A stretch of DNA of 15,148 bases, taken from the NCBI GenBank assembly GCA_048550535.1, contig JBLYYN010000227.1, forward strand, positions 1 to 15,148, read 5' to 3'. This stretch comes from CBDULX01 sp048550535 (lineage in GTDB: Bacteria > Pseudomonadota > Gammaproteobacteria > SZUA-229). Position numbers and translations under genes: made by a program. Under the pieces are notes generated by a model that worked only from the letters and a program-made list of their open reading frames with translations, ran no database searches and was not told the origin of the DNA. Shown piece after piece: positions 7,805 to 14,103 of this stretch; positions within the stretch are counted from its first letter, which is position 1; each line of letters opens with the position of its first letter.

Positions 7805-8665
7805 ATGGCCAAAATACTACTTACAGGCATAGCGACCCTCGACATCATCAACCATGTTACACACTATCCGAATGAAGATGACGAGGTCCGTGCCCTGACC
7901 CAGGACTCTCGACGTGGCGGCAATGCCGCTAACACCGCAGCCATCCTCAGTCAGTATCTACATTCATGCACACTGGCCTGTACATTGGCTGATGATAGCT
8001 CCGGCCAGTTTATCCTCAATGATCTTCGCAAACGGGATATAAAATTCCATCCATCTCTGATGATCCCGGGTGCTACACCTACCTCCTACATAAGCCTGAA
8101 CCAGAGCAATGGCTCGCGCACTATTGTGCATTACCGTGATTTAGCTGAACTCACATTTGAACAGTTTCAGTCACTGGATCTCAGCGGTTTTGACTGGTTT
8201 CACTTTGAAGGCCGCAATATCGAACATACGGCTTTAATGATGCAGCATGTCACAGGCTTCAATAAACCCATTTCACTGGAAGCTGAAAAAAATCGACCTG
8301 GTCTACAAAATTTATTTCCACTGGCCGATGTCATTCTGTTCTCAAAACCCTATGCCAGGCATAATGGCTTTGATCACCCAGAATCATTTCTCATCAACAT
8401 AGCCCAAGGCCTGGCCGATAAAATTTTGATCTGTAGTTGGGGCGAACAGGGTGCCTGGGGGCTCAAGGGTTCACCTGTTTTACACAGCCCAGCCTTCAAA
8501 CCACACAAAATAATTGACACCATTGGCGCCGGTGACAGCTTCAATGCCGGTATAATCCACGGTTTGCTTGAACAGCAGAATCTATCCGAGGCGCTGCAAA
8601 CGGCCTGCCGGCTGGCCGGCAAAAAATGTGGCCAATATGGGTTTGAACAATTGGTAGAACAATGA
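7805..8665 (+). CDS. Ketohexokinase-like PfkB sugar kinase
   Basis: This 286-residue PfkB-family kinase resembles animal ketohexokinase (fructokinase that makes fructose 1-phosphate) more than typical bacterial fructokinases or ribokinases. Shared features include LD-I (D13), YPNEDDEVR (D25), RRGGNAANT (N40, N43), SNGSRTIV (101-108), FEGRN (134-138), the PfkB signature DTIGAGDSFNAG with catalytic base D244, and the C-terminal AGKKCG-x-x-G-F. D13, D25, N40, N43 and D244 line up with human residues D15, D27, N42, N45 and D258 that hold fructose or act as base; this alignment is from memory. The N-terminal GGN signature and C-terminal ATP site are intact, so it should be active. The substrate is unproven: fructose or another ketose or phosphosugar is plausible. 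Its stop overlaps the start of the Rieske gene (ATGA). The start has only a weak GGA ribosome site. Confidence 0.88.
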   Translation: MAKILLTGIATLDIINHVTHYPNEDDEVRALTQDSRRGGNAANTAAILSQYLHSCTLACTLADDSSGQFILNDLRKRDIKFHPSLMIPGATPTSYISLNQSNGSRTIVHYRDLAELTFEQFQSLDLSGFDWFHFEGRNIEHTALMMQHVTGFNKPISLEAEKNRPGLQNLFPLADVILFSKPYARHNGFDHPESFLINIAQGLADKILICSWGEQGAWGLKGSPVLHSPAFKPHKIIDTIGAGDSFNAGIIHGLLEQQNLSEALQTACRLAGKKCGQYGFEQLVEQ

Positions 8666-9012
8666 GACAGAAACTTTGCCACATAAATGAACTGGATGAT
8701 CCCGGATCCAGAGGCTTTGAGCTTGAACGGGATGACGATGATGAACTGTTGTTTCTGATAAAAAAAGACGACCAGATCTATGCTTACAAAAACAAATGCC
8801 CCCATGCCGGCGTCAACCTGGAATGGCAGCCGGACGAATTTCTAGACCAGGATAAAGCCTTGATCCAGTGTTCAATGCACGGCGCACTGTTTATGATCGA
8901 ATCCGGCCAATGCGTGAGCGGCCCCTGTTACGGTGACCATCTGGACAGTATCCAACTGGAGATCGATGAACAGGGTGATATTTACTATCCAGCTGACAAG
9001 CAAAATAAATGA
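8662..9012 (+). CDS. Small Rieske [2Fe-2S] ferredoxin-like protein
   Basis: This 116-residue protein is one Rieske domain. The cluster ligands are complete: C46-P-H48 and C70-S-M-H73, spaced as in Rieske ferredoxins and in the NirD/BphA3 type. GQCVSGPC (82-89) follows, the typical loop before the proline region. No signal peptide or membrane helix is present, so it is a soluble cytosolic electron carrier or redox subunit rather than part of a bc1 complex. The N-terminal half is notably acidic (DDDDE at 24-28). Its start overlaps the kinase stop by 4 nt, so the two proteins are very likely made together. No oxygenase or reductase partner is adjacent. A strong hairpin begins 28 nt after its stop. 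Confidence 0.92.
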   Translation: MRQKLCHINELDDPGSRGFELERDDDDELLFLIKKDDQIYAYKNKCPHAGVNLEWQPDEFLDQDKALIQCSMHGALFMIESGQCVSGPCYGDHLDSIQLEIDEQGDIYYPADKQNK

Positions 9013-9285
9013 GGTGTCCGCAAATAAAGGCAGAAATAATTTTGTGTCGTGCGCCTCCAGGCGCACAAACAAAACATTAGCGTTTATTCGCGTTGACGTG
9101 CATGGATGCACTAATGTCGCATAGCGCAAGGGCAGATAAATGCTCCTCGACTTTGTCTCCAGAGTCGTTCTAGCTCCTGCATACCCACAGGGCATAAATC
9201 CATGCAGTCGTGCATTATCTGCATTTCCCACTTCCATGTAGGTCATGCGTAAGAGAGACCATTTGTGGACTCATGATTTTTATAT
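9013..9285. repeat. Inverted-repeat-rich intergenic tract, likely dispersed repeat element
   Basis: This 273-bp stretch between the convergent Rieske and ychJ genes holds several nested inverted repeats and no credible gene. They are: a 7-bp perfect stem GTGCGCC/GGCGCAC (9049-9066); a near-perfect palindrome GTGCATGGATGCAC (9098-9111); a stem CGACT/AGTCG (9148-9167); ATGCA/TGCAT (9202-9215); and distant arms GCAGATAAATGC (9132-9143) and GCATTATCTGC (9212-9222). The word GCGTTTATTCGCGTT (about 9081-9095) resembles short repeats I associate with intergenic regions of many proteobacteria. A dispersed non-coding repeat family is likely, but only one copy is in view. Confidence 0.45.
9040..9074. 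repeat. Strong imperfect hairpin after the Rieske gene
   Basis: The core is a perfect 7-bp stem (9049-9055 with 9060-9066) closed by the loop TCCA. An outer 6-bp stem TTTTGT/ACAAAA (9040-9045 with 9069-9074) extends it across a small internal loop. It lies where a terminator would be expected, but neither strand has a U-tract after the stem. It may instead stabilise the 3' end of the message or mark the edge of the repeat element. Confidence 0.5.
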
Positions 9286-9765
9286 TCACGATCGTCCACA
9301 ACAGCGTTTATATTTTTTTCTGCTGCCACAGGGGCAGGATGAATTACGTCCTGGTTTCTCCGTTGACTTAAGGTCTCCATCCAGGTACAGCCAGTGCCCC
9401 TGCACATACAGGAATCGACTGCGTTCCTGCACCATTCCCCTGTTTCCGGCTCGCTCATATCGTGCAATAAACTCCACCACTCCCTGAGTATCACCGGGCT
9501 GTCCCGCCTCGGTCTGCAAAACTTGCAACCCTGTCCAGTGAAGCCCTGTATCTTCCAGAGTTAGTTCTGCTGGCCGGTGTTTCGGATGCCAGGTTTTCAG
9601 CAAATACTCTCTATCCCCTCTCACATAGGCCGTATATCGCGAACGCATGAGGGCCTCAGCACTGGCTGCAGACTGTAATCCCTCGATGACAGGACCACAA
9701 CAGCTAGCCTCCGGGTGGCCGCTATCACAGGGGCAGGTATTTTTTTCAATTTCCGTCACAAACAA
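9286..9765 (-). CDS. ychJ: YchJ family SEC-C motif protein
   Basis: This 159-residue YchJ/UPF0225 protein has an N-terminal CPCDSG-x-CCG zinc knuckle (about residues 11-23). The central domain carries the family hallmark ALMRSRYTAYVRGDREYLLKTWH (about 38-60) and a WTGL...VEFIARY...ERSRF core. A C-terminal SEC-C zinc motif CPCGSRKKYKRCCG (about 144-157) closes it, the type also found at the end of SecA. Its function is not settled. The frame has no ATG start: TTG at 9763-9765 or GTG at 9757-9759 must be used, and a weak GTGG lies upstream of both. A stop at 9787-9789 closes the frame. It is transcribed away from tusA across a very AT-rich 172-bp region. Confidence 0.92.
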   Translation of the reverse strand: MFVTEIEKNTCPCDSGHPEASCCGPVIEGLQSAASAEALMRSRYTAYVRGDREYLLKTWHPKHRPAELTLEDTGLHWTGLQVLQTEAGQPGDTQGVVEFIARYERAGNRGMVQERSRFLYVQGHWLYLDGDLKSTEKPGRNSSCPCGSRKKYKRCCGRS

Positions 9766-9845
9766 ATAACCACAAATTACAATGACTTATAAAAACAACT
9801 AAATTAGAATATCACAATAAACTATAATATATTTGGTTTATTTTA

Positions 9846-9874
9846 TTGACAGAACATGCTTATATACGTACTGT
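9846..9874 (+). promoter_or_regulatory. Strong-looking promoter of tusA
   Basis: A perfect -35 box TTGACA (9846-9851) is followed after 17 nt by TACTGT (9869-9874), a weak -10. About 60 bp of nearly pure A/T lie just upstream and could act as an UP element. Transcription would begin near 9881, leaving a leader of about 57 nt. Confidence 0.5.
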
Positions 9875-9937
9875 AAGTAAACGATTACTAACATGAACTA
9901 CCCTTTAATCGCACACCATAAATTAGGAGAATGCTCC

Positions 9938-10165
9938 ATGAGTTTTGACGCCGAATTAGACGCTAAAGGTCTGAACTGCCCTCTACCCATCCTGCGTGCC
10001 AAGAAAGCCATTGCACAACTTGAAGGTGGTCAGGTATTAAAAATTGTTGCTACTGACCCAGGCTCAGTAAAAGATTTCGAAGCCTTCTGCAAACAGACTG
10101 GTAATGAATTGCTGTCTAGCACTGAAGCTGATGGTGCATTCGAATTCATGATCAAAAAATCTTAA
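9938..10165 (+). CDS. tusA: TusA-family sulfur carrier protein
   Basis: This 75-residue protein has the TusA/SirA/YeeD fold, with the signature LNCPLPILRAKKAI. C14 of the CPxP motif is the cysteine that carries persulfide sulfur. TusA proteins pass sulfur from cysteine desulfurase to tRNA thiolation, molybdenum-cofactor synthesis and, in sulfur oxidisers, the cytoplasmic Dsr or sHdr pathways. Neither dsr, rhd nor dsrE genes are nearby, so the role cannot be decided here. The start ATG at 9938 is chosen because AGGAGA ends 7 nt before it and the protein then begins at the conserved beta-strand. An in-frame ATG at 9893 would add 15 non-conserved residues and has no ribosome site. A strong promoter, an AT-rich upstream tract and a 3' stem-loop suggest high expression. 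Confidence 0.92.
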   Translation: MSFDAELDAKGLNCPLPILRAKKAIAQLEGGQVLKIVATDPGSVKDFEAFCKQTGNELLSSTEADGAFEFMIKKS

Positions 10166-10175
10166 TCGATTTTTC

Positions 10176-10204
10176 TAACAGGTGCCTGTTCCAGGCACCT
10201 GTTA
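10176..10204 (+). terminator. Perfect 13-bp stem-loop after tusA
   Basis: TAACAGGTGCCTG (10176-10188) pairs perfectly with CAGGCACCTGTTA (10192-10204) around a TTC loop, starting 11 nt after the tusA stop. The position fits an intrinsic terminator, but ATTGCCCCCC follows instead of a U-tract. It may be a leaky terminator or an mRNA-stabilising hairpin that separates abundant tusA message from the downstream tetR-ppi segment. Confidence 0.6.
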
Positions 10205-10228
10205 TTGCCCCCCTCCCGGTCCTCCTTT

Positions 10229-10834
10229 ATGGCTAAACGCCTGTCAGCAGAACAAAGACGCGCAACCATAATCGAAGTTGCTAAGCGGCTGTTCGCGACA
10301 AAAGGCTTCCATGGAGTATCCATCGATGAAATCGTAACAGAAGTTGGTGTCAGTCCAGCGATACTTTATCGTCATTTCGCTTCCAAAGAAGATTTATACC
10401 AGGCGGTATTGCAGGAATTTTCCTGTACCCGTGAAAGCTACGTTGAAACTGTGGTCGAAGATGACATCAGTTTTGAAAAAGTGCTGCGTGGTATGACACG
10501 GGTATTCGTCAATAGTATTGTGAATGATCCGGATTTATTAAAAATGGAAATGCACAGCCAACTGGAAGGCAGCCAGGCCAGCCAGGATTTTTTTCTCAAT
10601 CGCTGGAAGAGTTTCACTGATTATATAGAATACAACCTGTCCGAATTACAGGCCAATGACAAAATAGAAAACATCAATGTGCGTGCAGCCGGTCTCATGT
10701 ACCAGGGAATGATACGCGAATTGCTGTTGCTGAAATGTATGCAGGCCAATGATCGCTTTCAAGACACACACATTGATCAACTGGTAAATGAACTGGTTGA
10801 TCTGTTCATGAAAATAATTAGCATTAAAAACTAG
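10229..10834 (+). CDS. TetR/AcrR-family transcriptional regulator
   Basis: This 201-residue protein is a one-domain-plus-ligand-pocket TetR regulator. The N-terminal HTH (about residues 13-59) is canonical: IIEVAKRLFATKGF, then SIDEIVTEVGVSPAILYRHFASKEDLY. The C-terminal part (60-201) is helical and variable, and its ligand is not predictable. The ATG at 10229 is preferred. An in-frame TTG at 10205 would add eight residues (MPPSRSSF) outside the conserved fold and sits at the end of the tusA stem-loop. No Shine-Dalgarno precedes the ATG. Instead the leader reads CCTCCTTT, which equals the anti-Shine-Dalgarno end of 16S rRNA, so initiation is probably weak. It ends 8 nt before the cyclophilin gene. 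It could control its own operon or genes elsewhere. No operator was identified. Confidence 0.92.
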   Translation: MAKRLSAEQRRATIIEVAKRLFATKGFHGVSIDEIVTEVGVSPAILYRHFASKEDLYQAVLQEFSCTRESYVETVVEDDISFEKVLRGMTRVFVNSIVNDPDLLKMEMHSQLEGSQASQDFFLNRWKSFTDYIEYNLSELQANDKIENINVRAAGLMYQGMIRELLLLKCMQANDRFQDTHIDQLVNELVDLFMKIISIKN

Positions 10835-10842
10835 GGAACACC

Positions 10843-11469
10843 ATGAAATCATTTATTACAGCTGTTTTATTTATGATAACTGCTGGCTCATTACAGGCTG
10901 CCGACAGGCCGCAGTTTCAAATCGAAACTAATATGGGTATCATTAAAATTGAACTCGATCCTGATAAAGCTCCTGTCTCAGTTGCCAATTTCCTGCGTTA
11001 TACCCACGAGGAATTTTATAATGGCACCATTTTTCATCGGGTCATCAAAAATTTCATGATCCAGGGTGGTGGATTTACCACGGATTACACTCGAAAAAGC
11101 ACTCAGACCCCAATCACCAATGAAGCTTTCAATGGCCTGAAGAATGACCGTGGCACTATTGCCATGGCTCGCACCAATGATCCTCATTCCGCCACATCGC
11201 AGTTTTTTATTAATACGGTGGACAATGACTTCCTCAACTACAAAAATAAATCCACTCGAGGCTGGGGTTATACTGTATTTGGCAAGGTGATTGAGGGAAT
11301 GGATGTGGTAGACCGAATCCAGAACATTAGCACTGGCCCCGCTGCATTCTTTCCTTCAGATGTGCCGCAACAGCAGGTGATTATTACCAGGGTGACACAA
11401 TTAAATTTGTTACCGGAAACCCCAAAAACTGAAGAAGAGACTCAAACCAGACCAACTCCAGCAAAATGA
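10843..11469 (+). CDS. ppiA: Periplasmic peptidyl-prolyl cis-trans isomerase (cyclophilin)
   Basis: This 208-residue cyclophilin-type isomerase has a Sec signal peptide (MKSFITAVLFMITAGSLQA, cleavage near residues 19-20), so it should act in the periplasm on folding envelope proteins. The catalytic core is complete: FHRVIKNFMIQGGG with R66, F71 and Q74, ATSQFFINTVDN with Q120 and F121-F122, and GWGYTVFGKV with W141. A C-terminal tail (about 190-208, PETPKTEEETQTRPTPAK) is low-complexity and rich in Pro, Glu and Thr, beyond the usual end of the domain. It starts 8 nt after the TetR stop with an AGGGA ribosome site, so the two are cotranscribed. It ends 8 nt from the convergent ubiC stop, leaving no room for a separate terminator. 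Confidence 0.93.
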   Translation: MKSFITAVLFMITAGSLQAADRPQFQIETNMGIIKIELDPDKAPVSVANFLRYTHEEFYNGTIFHRVIKNFMIQGGGFTTDYTRKSTQTPITNEAFNGLKNDRGTIAMARTNDPHSATSQFFINTVDNDFLNYKNKSTRGWGYTVFGKVIEGMDVVDRIQNISTGPAAFFPSDVPQQQVIITRVTQLNLLPETPKTEEETQTRPTPAK

Positions 11470-11477
11470 ACAGGCAA

Positions 11478-12020
11478 CTAGTTAAAAAGATCCGGCAAAA
11501 AAAACTCACTCACCAGCAGCGGTTTTGAGTTGAGTCGAAACACTGAACGACGCCCCCATATATCACGTTTAGCCTTCAAGCCAGTCCAGCTATAGCAGGG
11601 ATGCTGATGATTGACCAACGTGACTTCTATTTCGCTACGCTGCATAGTCTTATCGGCAAACAATACAGCGCCCAGTGGCTTGGTACCTAACTTGACCAGG
11701 CCCTGTAAGGCGCCGCGCAAACTAGTCATAGGAATAACGGTTCTTGCATACACCCAGGGAGTGTCATCACATAACAGTAATACCTGCCGGATTATGGCGT
11801 GGCTTCGATAACGCAGCTTAAGAGCCTGAATTTCATCCGGTGTTGGCGTGCATCTCTTTACAGATAGTAGTTTGACGCGAAACCGACCGTTACAGTTAGC
11901 AATCAAACGAGCCGTCAGAGACTCAGGATCGAATAACCAGGATGCGACCTCTGCCGGTATATCTGCAGTAATCAGTTGTTTTTTATTATTCCAGCGGAGA
12001 CGTGAACGACAGCCTGACAT
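11478..12020 (-). CDS. ubiC: Chorismate pyruvate-lyase (UbiC)
   Basis: This 180-residue protein matches UbiC, which removes pyruvate from chorismate to give 4-hydroxybenzoate, the first committed step of ubiquinone synthesis. Conserved blocks are IIRQVLLLCDDTPWVYARTVIP (residues 77-97), LGTKPLGAVLF (111-121), IWGRRSVFRL (154-163) and KPLLVSEFFLP (166-176). R78, R93 and E172 align with the product-binding R76, R91 and E155 of the E. coli enzyme. An insert of about 13 residues sits before WGRRS (about 136-150). The partner ubiA is not in the window. It follows the hybrid kinase by 114 bp on the same strand. An AGAAGG lies about 11 nt upstream of the ATG, a long but possible spacing. Confidence 0.9.
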   Translation of the reverse strand: MSGCRSRLRWNNKKQLITADIPAEVASWLFDPESLTARLIANCNGRFRVKLLSVKRCTPTPDEIQALKLRYRSHAIIRQVLLLCDDTPWVYARTVIPMTSLRGALQGLVKLGTKPLGAVLFADKTMQRSEIEVTLVNHQHPCYSWTGLKAKRDIWGRRSVFRLNSKPLLVSEFFLPDLFN

Positions 12021-12134
12021 GTATAAAAAAGCCTTCTAACCCGAGTGTTTCGAAATAACAGAAATTTTGGGAAATACAATTCGACATGATACAGCGAATG
12101 ATCTATGAAATGAATAATCTTTGGTGATACAAAA

Positions 12135-14015
12135 TCAGTTTATCCAGCGCCCTATAACTTTTTTCATTTCCGTCATTTTCACCGGCTTGGGCAGGTAATC
12201 ATCCATGCCCGCATTCAGGCATTTCTCACGATCACCTTCCATGGCATTTGCAGTCATGGCGATCACCGGTATATGGCGTATTTTATTTTCCAATTCCATA
12301 GCGCGGATTTCTCCAGTCGCTTCATAGCCGTCTTTCACAGGCATCTGGCAGTCCATTAACACCAGATTATAATTATCATTAGTTTCTAGCATTTCTATAG
12401 CTTCCTGACCGTTCGCCGCCAGCTCGTATTCCAGTCCAATTTTCTCGAGCATTTTCTTCGCCACTTCCTGATTAACCGGATTATCTTCCACCAGTAACAC
12501 CTTGCCTGTCACATTGGCAATGCTACTGATCTGCTCTGGGCGTTGGGTGACCACCTGTGATTGTTCCAGGATTTCAAATCCTACTTCAATCCAGAAACAG
12601 GAACCCATACCTGGCTCACTATCCACACCTAGCTGACCGTGCATCATGGTCACCAATTGCCTGACTATAGCCAGTCCCAACCCGGTACCCCCGTACTTAC
12701 GGGTGGTTGAGCCATCCGCCTGAGTGAATGATTTGAAAAGTTTACGCTGAGTTTCCGCGGGTATGCCTATACCTGAATCTGTAACTTCCATTCTTAAACG
12801 GACACGACCATGGTCCTGCTCCAGTACCCTCACCTTAACTTTTACTTCTCCCTGCTCGGTAAATTTGATGGAGTTGGTCAAAAGATTGGTCAATATTTGA
12901 CGCACTCGAACTGGATCACCTTTGATAACCGCGGGCAATTTTGGGTCTATATCACTAAGTAACTTTAAACTTCGCTCATCCGTTCTTTTTTCATGTAATA
13001 CCAGCAAATCTTCAATCAACTGTCTCAATTCAAAGGGTATGTATTCCAGCTCAAGTTTACCGGCCTCTATTTTTGAAAAGTCCAGAATGTCATTTAACAG
13101 ACTCAGCAGAGACTCACCGGAGTGATAGGCGATGGATACCAGCTCACGTTGACTATTATCCAGCCAGGAATCCTGTAGCATTTGTAAGGTCCCCAGAATA
13201 CCGTTCATCGGGGTGCGGATTTCATGACTCATGTTAGCCAGGAATTCACTCTTGGTTCTGTTGGCTGTTTCTGCCACTTCTTTGGCTTTCTTCAATTCGC
13301 TTTCGATATTTTTACGCTGTTCGATTTCGACAGCCAGTTCCTCATTCAGGTCTTCACTTTCATTACGCGCATCGGTTAAAAAGCGCACCAGAGATTCATT
13401 ATGAAAACGTAATTCCAGGGTGGATAAAATAGATCGATTCACTCGATAGCCGGAAACGGCCATGAGAATAAAAAAGATAAAGGTGAGTATGGCAAGGGTA
13501 GCATAGTCACCGCCAATAGAAGCCAGCCTGATTCCGAGGGGCACCAGTAATAACAGGGCATAGCCATAGAACAATGCCACTATCGGCGCTAATACCGGAA
13601 CCCCACCAGCGACCAGCCCACTGATCATGACCCCCAACATCAACTGATGAGCAGGGTTTTCAGGAAATAGAAAAAAACTGACCACTCCCCAGCCTGCAGC
13701 AGAAAACAGTACTGAGACTAAAAACCAGTGGCTAAGCCTTGTTCGTTCATCCTGATCTCGCGAACGGTCATTGATGATCCGGGCAGTAATCAACCGTATC
13801 AGGGCCACCACCGACATGAACACCAGCCATGCCAGAAGAAATATCTGGGATTTATCCTGCCATAATGCAGTTGTCAGTATGAATGCCAGCAACAGGCTCA
13901 TAATATTACTGAAGCTTGCACTCTCAACCACCAGCCTGACCTGTTCCTGAGAAACTTTTCGCTGGTTATTGCTGACCGAGTTATTTTTAGTAGCAAACAG
14001 GGAATTAAACATCAT
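12135..14015 (-). CDS. Membrane-bound hybrid histidine kinase
   Basis: This 626-residue sensor kinase combines, in order, about six membrane helices (residues 35-188, MASE-like and without a large periplasmic loop), a coiled-coil linker (about 215-255), HisKA with phospho-acceptor H264 (NMSHEIRTPMNG), HATPase_c with N381 in the N box, D413 (DSGIGI) and the GGTGLGLAI lid (442-450), and a C-terminal receiver. The receiver has E510-D511, phospho-acceptor D555 (LVLMDCQMPVKDG), T588 and K610. All catalytic residues are present, so it should autophosphorylate and pass phosphate to its own receiver. No Hpt domain or separate response regulator is attached or adjacent, so the output is unknown. The signal is probably sensed within the membrane. 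The MM start at 14010-14015 has no Shine-Dalgarno. It lies 88 bp after recG and before ubiC on the same strand. Confidence 0.93.
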   Translation of the reverse strand: MMFNSLFATKNNSVSNNQRKVSQEQVRLVVESASFSNIMSLLLAFILTTALWQDKSQIFLLAWLVFMSVVALIRLITARIINDRSRDQDERTRLSHWFLVSVLFSAAGWGVVSFFLFPENPAHQLMLGVMISGLVAGGVPVLAPIVALFYGYALLLLVPLGIRLASIGGDYATLAILTFIFFILMAVSGYRVNRSILSTLELRFHNESLVRFLTDARNESEDLNEELAVEIEQRKNIESELKKAKEVAETANRTKSEFLANMSHEIRTPMNGILGTLQMLQDSWLDNSQRELVSIAYHSGESLLSLLNDILDFSKIEAGKLELEYIPFELRQLIEDLLVLHEKRTDERSLKLLSDIDPKLPAVIKGDPVRVRQILTNLLTNSIKFTEQGEVKVKVRVLEQDHGRVRLRMEVTDSGIGIPAETQRKLFKSFTQADGSTTRKYGGTGLGLAIVRQLVTMMHGQLGVDSEPGMGSCFWIEVGFEILEQSQVVTQRPEQISSIANVTGKVLLVEDNPVNQEVAKKMLEKIGLEYELAANGQEAIEMLETNDNYNLVLMDCQMPVKDGYEATGEIRAMELENKIRHIPVIAMTANAMEGDREKCLNAGMDDYLPKPVKMTEMKKVIGRWIN

Positions 14016-14103
14016 TAGAGGTATTTATTATTCGGATATCCATAATAAATAGTTTAGATTGTGTTAATTAGCCAGTTCCCACCCTGTTTTGCACAATAAA
14101 TAC

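Noticed and set aside
8374..8805. 143-codon minus-strand frame across the kinase-Rieske junction
   Set aside because: It is antisense to two strongly supported genes, with no supporting motif.
9049..9066. Hairpin considered as an intrinsic terminator of the Rieske operon
   Set aside because: Neither strand has a run of U after the stem. It was kept as a repeat or structure rather than a terminator.
8872..9246. 124-codon minus-strand frame across the Rieske 3' end and the repeat tract
   Set aside because: It overlaps a clear Rieske gene and runs through the palindromes. It has no ribosome site, and long open frames are common in such repeats.
9893..9937. Upstream ATG that would lengthen TusA by 15 residues
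   Set aside because: There is no ribosome site, the added residues are not part of the TusA fold, and the ATG at 9938 has AGGAGA at ideal spacing.
10205..10228. TTG start that would lengthen the TetR protein by eight residues
   Set aside because: It begins at the base of the tusA stem-loop, encodes a Pro/Ser stretch outside the HTH fold and has no ribosome site.
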